Shown here in pieces: positions 6,202-12,206 of a stretch of 13,759 nt of DNA. Position numbers and translations under genes: made by a program. Source of the stretch: Candidatus Altarchaeales archaeon (GTDB lineage Archaea > Altiarchaeota > Altiarchaeia > IMC4 > SCGC-AAA252-I15); assembly GCA_014729705.1 (NCBI GenBank), contig WJJK01000229.1:1-13759 (forward strand). Reading direction: 5' to 3'. Position 1 is the first letter of the stretch. The number at the start of each line of letters is the position of its first letter. The notes below the pieces were generated by a model. The model was not told where the DNA came from. It did not search any database and saw only the letters and a program-made list of their open reading frames with translations.

Positions 6202-6238
6202 ATAACGCTGGTGGGTCTCCTGCCAGCGTTATTTTATT
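6202..6238 (+). terminator. Intrinsic terminator after the acidic/basic protein gene
   Basis: ATAACGCTGG (6202-6211) pairs perfectly with CCAGCGTTAT (6223-6232) around an 11-nt loop, followed by TTTATT. It begins 25 nt after the stop codon. A 10-bp stem plus U-rich run is a standard rho-independent terminator and separates this unit from the AAA+ gene. Confidence 0.9.
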
Positions 6239-6265
6239 CCTGTCCCTGGTAAGTAGAGTGAGACC

Positions 6266-7432
6266 ATGCGCACACGCACACGAAACAATTCAGCGAGAAA
6301 AGCGGTTGACAGGCTCAATGCCACTATGTCAGCACTTTCGGACAGAGTTCTTGGAAGGGACGACCTTATAAGGCAAATTAAATTTGCCTTGATTACCAAG
6401 AACCATGTTCTCATGGAAGGCCCTCCAGGCGTAGCCAAGTCCATGCTCGCTAATCTGCTCTTCAGAGCGATTCGCGGCCACAAGCATTACTTCGACATCA
6501 AATGCACGAAGAAAATGTCGGAGGACTATCTTGTAGGTGCCCCCGACATGCGCAAGTTTCGGCAGGAGGGTCGACTGTGGCACCTTACCGACAAGACTCT
6601 GGTAACTTCGGACTTCGCGTTCATCGATGAATTCATGGATCTTACCCCGGGTGCGTTACGCGCACTACTGGAGTTGTTGAATGAGCGCACGTTCACCAGA
6701 GGCCGACAGAAAGAGAAATCACCGCTGTGGACTGCTTTGGCTGCGACAAACTTCTCTGGTGAAAACGAAGAGGCGTTGGAAGCTGTGATAGATCGATTCT
6801 TGTTCAGGTGCAAGGTTGAACCCCTGTCTTCCATCGCTGACAGAATGAGAATGATCAAGGCGAGCGTGGGGCAGGACGAAGAAATGGGTCCTATTCCTGT
6901 GTTGAATAAGGCGGACATCGTTACACTCAACAAGCAAGTCAGCAAGGTTTACGTGACAGACCTTGTTATGGAAACGTACTTGGCTGTGTGCGATAAGATA
7001 GGAAGCCTGACGGATAGAACAATAGCTAACGCTATCAGGGTAGTTCAGGCTAATGCTATGCTGGAAGGAAGGTACTGTACTTCCGTGAAGGACTTGAACG
7101 CACTGGATTGCGTGTTCCGCGTTCCTGGAGACTCGGCATCTTCTTCGCGTTTTGCAAAGGCGTTCTCCGTGTATAAGGGTGCTCTGGATAGAGAGAAGCG
7201 GATATCCAACGTGTTTATGATTTACAGGCGCATTTCAGACCTTGTCCTCATGATCCAGGATTGTGAAGACTATAAAGAGGCATACGCCATTGCCCATGAA
7301 GCGAGAGAGGCAGAACAGGCTATCCATGCTCTCTCTACTTCGGACACCGAGCATTTGAAGACAGAAGGATGCAAGTCTTGCTGTTCAATTTTAGAGAAGG
7401 CAGATACTCTGTATAACAGAGATAAAGACTGA
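6266..7432 (+). CDS. MoxR/RavA-type AAA+ ATPase
   Basis: An ATP-driven remodelling enzyme. Seen: Walker A GPPGVAKS (52-59, K58), a MoxR-type segment YLVGAPDM, Walker B FAFIDEF with D121-E122, the family stretch LLELLNERTF after it, sensor 1 ALAATN with N162, and an arginine finger in IDRFLFR (R177). At 388 aa it is shorter than E. coli RavA (about 500) and ends in a region with several cysteines (CKSCC). The ATG has only a weak purine-rich site upstream; M21 is an alternative start. It is followed 22 nt later by a VWA-domain gene, the arrangement of RavA-ViaA, CobS-CobT and NorQ-NorD, where the VWA partner brings the substrate. The substrate here is unknown. Confidence 0.93.
   Translation: MRTRTRNNSARKAVDRLNATMSALSDRVLGRDDLIRQIKFALITKNHVLMEGPPGVAKSMLANLLFRAIRGHKHYFDIKCTKKMSEDYLVGAPDMRKFRQEGRLWHLTDKTLVTSDFAFIDEFMDLTPGALRALLELLNERTFTRGRQKEKSPLWTALAATNFSGENEEALEAVIDRFLFRCKVEPLSSIADRMRMIKASVGQDEEMGPIPVLNKADIVTLNKQVSKVYVTDLVMETYLAVCDKIGSLTDRTIANAIRVVQANAMLEGRYCTSVKDLNALDCVFRVPGDSASSSRFAKAFSVYKGALDREKRISNVFMIYRRISDLVLMIQDCEDYKEAYAIAHEAREAEQAIHALSTSDTEHLKTEGCKSCCSILEKADTLYNRDKD
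6370..6390. repeat. 21-bp near-perfect palindrome inside the AAA+ gene
   Basis: AAGGCAAATT (6370-6379) and AATTTGCCTT (6381-6390) are reverse complements around a single A. It lies at codons 35-42 of the ATPase. The shape suits a dimeric DNA-binding protein, or a 9-bp RNA hairpin with a TAA loop. No T-tract follows. It is rare, though not impossible, by chance in a window of this length. Confidence 0.7.
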
Positions 7433-7454
7433 ACCAGTAACTACGGAGATAGAC

Positions 7455-8912
7455 ATGAGCGAAGGTAGCGTTTCCAATCGTTCCGAGGAAGAGTTTTTCT
7501 CGCAGTTTCCCACAGAGGAAGCCGTGCTCAAGGACATTTCCGAGAAGCATTACTACATCGACAGGGACTTGCTCCTCGACGTGTACTTCATTCTCAAGGA
7601 TGAGGGTACTCTGGATTTTAAGAGCACCGACACTCTCATGAAGGACATTGAGAGGTCGGACCCATCTTATTGGGAGTCGCGCATCAAAATCGAGGAGCGT
7701 AAGGACTACCTCAAGGACCTCGCGCAGACCACGTATTTCCAGGGACTCATTTCCCTCGGTGACACGATGAAAGGTGTACACAAGTTCGCTGATGCCATGG
7801 GTAAAATGTATGCCAACTCCCTTCGCATGAAGGCAGAACCGATTACGCACTCGTCTGGCGAAGCTGTATCCGGGCATTTCACGGAGAACGATCTCGACAT
7901 CATCAAGGAATTCGGCAGCAAACCGAATTCAGGATTCCTGGATTTTCTTGCGAATGAGCCTTCTCCTGAGGAGGTAGCAGAAGACGAGACTATGCAGGAG
8001 TTCTATGACGGGTGCGGAATCTGCCCTTACTTCGATGCGACACGCACAGACCAGCGTAATCTGGAACAGGCTACGATCAAGTTGGCCCAAAGTCTTCCCA
8101 AGGAAGCGGCCGCTCTCTACAAAGCATTCACAGCACTCGTGGATGAACTCGGAGTGAAGAAGGTCAAGCAGACCGATGTCGAGCACGAGGCAAGGAGTAA
8201 GAAGGACACTATCGATGACTACGACAAACTTCAGGACGTCGATATGTCTGACATGGAACGGGATGACTTCGATCTTCGTGCGGCAAATAAGACTCTGGAC
8301 GTAAAGTACAACGTGGATGATGAGGAGGGTACGTGCCACCTGTTCGTCTTGCTCGACGTCTCTGGGTCAATGATGGGGTGTGACGTTGGGGGTCGCGTGT
8401 GCAGGGCATTCGCGGCTAACGTAGTCACGCTGTCTTTGCTCAACTTGGCTTTCAAGGAGCGTTACAAGGTTCACGTAGTCCCGTTCGCGGGCAATGTGGA
8501 CTATCACCGAGTCCAGCATGCCACAACCAAGGACGAAGCACTCAAGGTAATCAAATGGCTTGGAACAGTTAATTACGATGGTGGCGGTACCGATGTAGAG
8601 GAGGCTGTCATCTACGGGTATGACTCACTCCAGAAGGAGCCGGAGTACAGGAAGTGCGACATTGTCCTCATTACGGACGGATGCTCTCCAATCTCAAACA
8701 GGTTGGTGGACGAAAAGCCGGCTAAAACCAAGCTGCGAACGCTAATAGTCGGTGACGATCTCAACAGGTATGGACACCACTCCCAGGCACTCAGATCGGC
8801 TTCAGATACTTACTACAAGATTACTTGGGATAACATGAATTCCAAGTTTAAGGTAGGAGGCTCTCTTTCTGGGATTTCTGATCCTGCGAGCAACGATGAG
8901 GACAAGGACTGA
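7455..8912 (+). CDS. VWA-domain protein, partner of the MoxR ATPase (ViaA/CobT-like)
   Basis: A 485-residue protein with a C-terminal von Willebrand factor A domain (from about 293). The metal-ion (MIDAS) site is complete: DVSGSM (D301, S303, S305), GGGTD (T379, D380) and ITDG (T407, D408). The N-terminal 290 residues are largely helical, charged and without known motifs. The length is close to that of E. coli ViaA. Start ATG 7455 follows GGAG with a 6-nt gap. It lies 22 nt behind the MoxR-type gene, and in this family the two act together: the VWA protein binds target and metal, and the ATPase does the work. The stop overlaps the next ATG (TGATG), so three genes form an operon. Confidence 0.92.
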   Translation: MSEGSVSNRSEEEFFSQFPTEEAVLKDISEKHYYIDRDLLLDVYFILKDEGTLDFKSTDTLMKDIERSDPSYWESRIKIEERKDYLKDLAQTTYFQGLISLGDTMKGVHKFADAMGKMYANSLRMKAEPITHSSGEAVSGHFTENDLDIIKEFGSKPNSGFLDFLANEPSPEEVAEDETMQEFYDGCGICPYFDATRTDQRNLEQATIKLAQSLPKEAAALYKAFTALVDELGVKKVKQTDVEHEARSKKDTIDDYDKLQDVDMSDMERDDFDLRAANKTLDVKYNVDDEEGTCHLFVLLDVSGSMMGCDVGGRVCRAFAANVVTLSLLNLAFKERYKVHVVPFAGNVDYHRVQHATTKDEALKVIKWLGTVNYDGGGTDVEEAVIYGYDSLQKEPEYRKCDIVLITDGCSPISNRLVDEKPAKTKLRTLIVGDDLNRYGHHSQALRSASDTYYKITWDNMNSKFKVGGSLSGISDPASNDEDKD

Positions 8913-9469
8913 TGTCTGCACAGGTATCTGTTTGCTCCGTTAATTATTGGCATACTCCCCCACCGGATACTTATGAGGGAGCTACTGTTGTTGCGTTGGT
9001 TAAGGATAGTAATATCCCTGTATGTTTCTGGTTTGGTCGCAGAGATGGAGTTGCGATACAAGCAAATGAGAGGGAACAGAAGGAGTACAGGCTAGATGAT
9101 CCAAACGGAACTGTACCATATATTATGGCTGCTGCTAGATCGAGTTCGGTTACAAGGAGGTTTTTCAAACTAGAAAAACCCATGACTAATTTGGTAGATG
9201 CGTTTTTGTGGCATTACAATAAAGGATTACTCAATAAACGAGTGAAGAGTAATAACTTCCAGTTAAGAGGAGGAGGTAACATGGGCGAGGAAGAAGATGA
9301 TCTTTTGGCTGCTCTTCGGATAGACGACGATGAGCCAGATAGGGCTCCTGCCGTCTCTACTGCTGCAAGTAAGGATGAGAGCAACCTCCCTCCTCATCGA
9401 AGGAGCAGCCCGCCGGATATAATCAGGTCTCCAGACGAGTACATGCGGTTCCTGAAGTCTGGTCATTGA
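8912..9469 (+). CDS. Hypothetical protein with acidic C-terminal region (185 aa)
   Basis: Not recognised. Its ATG shares one base with the stop of the VWA gene (TGATG at 8910-8914). Residues 1-120 look like a small globular domain (VVALVKDSNIPVCFWFGRRDG and following), and the remainder is acidic and Pro/Ser-rich, probably disordered. The first 350 nt are visibly richer in A/T than the flanking genes, with codons such as TTA, AAT and AGT. Position just before the packaging genes could suit a small terminase subunit or an adaptor for the ATPase pair, but no helix-turn-helix is evident. An internal in-frame start with a strong ribosome binding site occurs at 9281. Confidence 0.75.
   Translation: MSAQVSVCSVNYWHTPPPDTYEGATVVALVKDSNIPVCFWFGRRDGVAIQANEREQKEYRLDDPNGTVPYIMAAARSSSVTRRFFKLEKPMTNLVDAFLWHYNKGLLNKRVKSNNFQLRGGGNMGEEEDDLLAALRIDDDEPDRAPAVSTAASKDESNLPPHRRSSPPDIIRSPDEYMRFLKSGH
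9281..9469 (+). other. Candidate internal translation start (62-aa C-terminal product)
   Basis: ATG 9281 is in frame with the 185-aa gene and has AGAGGAGGAGGT directly upstream with a suitable gap. It would yield a separate product MGEEEDDLLAAL..., matching the acidic tail. The purine run also encodes Arg-Gly-Gly-Gly, so it may be only a coding coincidence. Confidence 0.35.
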
Positions 9470-9499
9470 CTCAACTTAACAGTAAGGTATAAGCCCTGT

Positions 9500-10510
9500 G
9501 TGCTATATCCTAATCTTCTGGCTTCTACTACGGCTATCTGCCATAAGGGGGAGATAACTCTTCCTAGTGAAGTAGGGACGTTTGAAGGCACCTTTCCCTG
9601 CAAAAGGGTTATCCTAAAAGGAGGCCACTATTTCGACGCTCCTCTGTCTGCGCCCCTCCGTATACCTCATCGCGTAAAAGTCGACAGGCTACGCACAGGA
9701 ATGACGCTGCACGCGCCTTCCTCGTGTCCTGCTCCTGCTGTAAATCCTATCCCCTTCGACTACACGGCTGTCAACAATGCCGGTCGTGAGGTGCTCTTCA
9801 ATGGCACCTTTATCCCTACAGAGGACGAAGCCGAGTTGCTGGGGTGGCTCGTCGGTGACGGTACTATCCATAGCGAGAAGCAGAGCATCCGCTTCACCAG
9901 CACGGACGTGTGGGTTCTGAGACACGTCCAGGATTTGGTGGAGAAAGCGTTTCCATCTGTCAAAATTTCTTGGTACGCAAAAAATGTAGGGTTCGATATT
10001 ATCATGGCAGGAGGTATCAACAACCCTCTCAGGCACTTCCTCCGTAGACAGAGATTCTTGGATGGCTTCCCATGCGCAGTTTCGCTATACGGAGAAGAAG
10101 CTAGGAACGCATTTCTTAGGGGACTATGGGGAGCGGACGGATGGGTGTCAGTACGTAAAGGAGGGAGTGATGTCGCTCTGGGCCTATCCAGAAGTGTAGT
10201 CGATGGATACACGAGCATGACCAGAATGTTCCATGCACTGGCCGGTATGAGCGGGCAACGGAGAGAAACACCAACCAAGGTCTTTCCGAACAAGCACCGG
10301 CTTGTTTTTTCTGGATACCGTAACTATACTGTGTGCAGAGACATGATCGGCCAGATACGACATATGACACTGAAGTCCCCTCCAGTAAGGAGGTTACGTG
10401 CAGATCCACCGGCATTCACGGTTCAGGGGATCTCCGCTCATCAGGCTCGTGTTATCCGCATCTTGAGGCTGAAGACCCCGCTTTCCTGCTATGAGGTTGA
10501 TCATGGTTAG
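9500..10510 (+). CDS. LAGLIDADG homing endonuclease, intein-like
   Basis: A double-motif DNA endonuclease that cuts a long target to spread its own gene. Seen: motif 1 LLGWLVGDG (113-121, D120) and motif 2 FLRGLWGADG (205-214, D213), each with the catalytic acid. The flanks resemble intein parts: RLRTGMTLHAP before motif 1 is like the hedgehog/intein segment that precedes the endonuclease, and the end LSCYEVDHG resembles intein block F. A splicing junction (C-terminal His-Asn plus nucleophile) is absent, so it is probably a free-standing gene derived from an intein. GTG 9500 has only a weak AAGG upstream. The last 8 nt overlap terL. Confidence 0.85.
   Translation: MLYPNLLASTTAICHKGEITLPSEVGTFEGTFPCKRVILKGGHYFDAPLSAPLRIPHRVKVDRLRTGMTLHAPSSCPAPAVNPIPFDYTAVNNAGREVLFNGTFIPTEDEAELLGWLVGDGTIHSEKQSIRFTSTDVWVLRHVQDLVEKAFPSVKISWYAKNVGFDIIMAGGINNPLRHFLRRQRFLDGFPCAVSLYGEEARNAFLRGLWGADGWVSVRKGGSDVALGLSRSVVDGYTSMTRMFHALAGMSGQRRETPTKVFPNKHRLVFSGYRNYTVCRDMIGQIRHMTLKSPPVRRLRADPPAFTVQGISAHQARVIRILRLKTPLSCYEVDHG
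10289..10310 (+). terminator. Terminator-like hairpin inside the homing endonuclease gene
   Basis: AACAAGC (10289-10295) pairs with GCTTGTT (10300-10306) around ACCG, and the T-run continues to 10310 (six Ts from 10305). This is the form of an intrinsic terminator but lies within a reading frame, about 190 nt before terL. It could reduce transcription into terL. The stem is short and only moderately stable. Confidence 0.5.
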
Positions 10511-12194
10511 CGCCCTCTCTCCCTCAGAAGTAGAGGAATACGACTACGCCTCTCTCGCTTCGAGGGTGGACAACATCGTAGCAAGGAGGACACCCGGAGT
10601 ATCGACTGAAGAACTGGTTGATCGAATACTCGTGTTCGCAGAGGCCATAGCAGGCCACAAGTTCTACCCGTACCAACGACCCTTTGCTTATAGGGTCGTT
10701 TATTGTGTGCTAGAGCGGCTTGCGGAAGAGTTGTCTGCGTTGTTCGCTCGGCAGTCGGGCAAGTCAGAAGCGCTGGCTATGATTACGTCTTCGTTGATGT
10801 TCGTCATGCCTTCTCTGGCTAAGGCTTTCCCTGACGACGACCGCTTCAGTTACCAGGACCCTAAAACCGGAGACACAAGAGATTACTCTGAAGGGTTCTG
10901 GACTGCCATCTTCGCGCCTAAGAAGGACCAAGCGGGTATTATCTTCAGCAGAGTGAAGGGCTTCTTCAACAGAGACACGGTCAAGCAAATGTGCTCGGAG
11001 GAAGGGATCACCTTCACGCACAACAACGGCGACACTCTCAGATTATCCAACGGATCATATATAAAGTGTTCTACCGCGTCAGACCAATCTAGCATTGAAG
11101 GGTATACTCTTCACTTAGGTATCCTAGAAGAGAGTCAGGATATTTCGGATGAAAAGGCCAGCAAGTCAATCGGCCCGATGATGGCCGCCGTTGGCGGTAC
11201 AATTGTAAAAATTGGGACGTCGAACGCCAAGAAGTCCCACTTCTATAAGACCTGCAAGAGGAACGAGCGGAGGTACCGTCAGGGAGGGGCAAAGAACCAC
11301 TTCCTCGTGCGCTGGGATGAGGCAGCCAAGTACAACTCTGATTATGAGCGATTTGTGCTCAAGGAGATGGCTCGCCTGGGAGAACGGTCAGACGAATTTA
11401 GGATGTCATATTGCTGCGAGTTTATGCTGGCTAGGGGTATGGCTTTCACTGACAAGGTTCTGTCGTCTCTCTGTGTAACTCGTCGCAAGTATGCTCCTTT
11501 CCATGAGATCTTGGGTGGTCCTATGATGGGAAGGCGGTATGCCGCTGGAATTGACTTCGGAAAGGTTCACGACTCAACCGTTGTCACTATATTGGATGTC
11601 GACTGGGACAACCCGCGTCAGACTCTTGAGGGGTTTGACGAGGAAGAGGGAGCGTTCACCCTTGAGATATTCGGCAAGCATCTTGTCTCCTGGATGGAAA
11701 TGCAGGGAGACGACTATGAGGCTCAGTTCCTCGCCATTCAGAGGTACCTTCGTCCGTGGGGAGCGGAGCGTATAGCTCTCGACTACACAGGAGTTGGTGT
11801 TGCTCTGGGAGATAAGTTCAAGGCACACTACGATGATTGTGACGTCGAGTTCGTGTCGTACAGTGACCAATCAAAGGATATGCTCGGTCGTTTGATTCTG
11901 TCTGACGTAGCAACAGGCATGATAACATTTCCAGGAGGTCCGAGCACTGTCGAAACCACGGAGTACAAAGAGTTTTGGGCACAGATGCTAGACCTGGAAA
12001 AGGAGTATAAGGCCAAGTCGGGGTACCTTGCGCTCCATCACCCGAATATGCGTGGGGCCAAGGACGACTACTGCGACTCCTTGCAACTCGCGATCTACGC
12101 TGCCAGCAAGAGACCTCATGGTGGAGACATCGAGGAGAGCGAGAACGTATTTTCGATGGACGAGCAAGAAGACCTTGCTAGGCTTCCAATCTAA
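10503..12194 (+). CDS. terL: Terminase large subunit
   Basis: The motor that packages DNA into the procapsid and cuts it. ATPase part: PYQRPFAYR as the adenine-binding region, Walker A ARQSGKSE (82-89, K87), Walker B LGILEE (205-210, E209-E210) and coupling motif IGTS near 238. Nuclease part (RNase H-like): AAGIDFG with D351, IALDYTG with D427, and DDYCDSLQLA with D521, D522 and D525. At 563 aa it is full length. ATG 10503 is chosen over ATG 10491 because TGAGGT lies 5 nt upstream and it begins 8 nt before the endonuclease stop. No intein interrupts it. The portal gene follows after 12 nt. Confidence 0.95.
   Translation: MVSALSPSEVEEYDYASLASRVDNIVARRTPGVSTEELVDRILVFAEAIAGHKFYPYQRPFAYRVVYCVLERLAEELSALFARQSGKSEALAMITSSLMFVMPSLAKAFPDDDRFSYQDPKTGDTRDYSEGFWTAIFAPKKDQAGIIFSRVKGFFNRDTVKQMCSEEGITFTHNNGDTLRLSNGSYIKCSTASDQSSIEGYTLHLGILEESQDISDEKASKSIGPMMAAVGGTIVKIGTSNAKKSHFYKTCKRNERRYRQGGAKNHFLVRWDEAAKYNSDYERFVLKEMARLGERSDEFRMSYCCEFMLARGMAFTDKVLSSLCVTRRKYAPFHEILGGPMMGRRYAAGIDFGKVHDSTVVTILDVDWDNPRQTLEGFDEEEGAFTLEIFGKHLVSWMEMQGDDYEAQFLAIQRYLRPWGAERIALDYTGVGVALGDKFKAHYDDCDVEFVSYSDQSKDMLGRLILSDVATGMITFPGGPSTVETTEYKEFWAQMLDLEKEYKAKSGYLALHHPNMRGAKDDYCDSLQLAIYAASKRPHGGDIEESENVFSMDEQEDLARLPI
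10675..10700. repeat. 9-bp stem-loop near the start of terL
   Basis: AACGACCCT (10675-10683) and AGGGTCGTT (10692-10700) are perfect reverse complements around 8 nt, followed by TATTG. It lies at about codons 58-66 of terL. A stem of this length is somewhat rarer than chance but not decisive. Confidence 0.6.
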
Positions 12195-12206
12195 CGGAGA
12201 AAGGGT

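Noticed and set aside
6620..6631. 12-bp perfect palindrome TTCATCGATGAA
   Set aside because: It encodes the Walker B residues of the ATPase, and a 12-bp palindrome is expected every few kilobases.
7908..7930. 8-bp inverted repeat with 7-nt loop in the VWA gene
   Set aside because: The arms contain GAATTC, itself a palindrome, so only two extra base pairs carry information; a chance event is likely.
9159..9180. 8-bp inverted repeat (GGTTTTTC/GAAAAACC) in the 185-aa gene
   Set aside because: Several 8-bp pairs with loops up to 14 nt are expected by chance in a window this long, and there is no T-tract after it.
9904..9929. 8-bp inverted repeat (GGACGTGT/ACACGTCC) in the endonuclease gene
   Set aside because: Within chance expectation for 8-bp arms and a 10-nt loop; no supporting context.
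10503..12194. An intein or intron splitting terL
   Set aside because: ATPase and nuclease motifs follow in normal order and spacing in one uninterrupted 563-aa frame. The endonuclease lies outside it.
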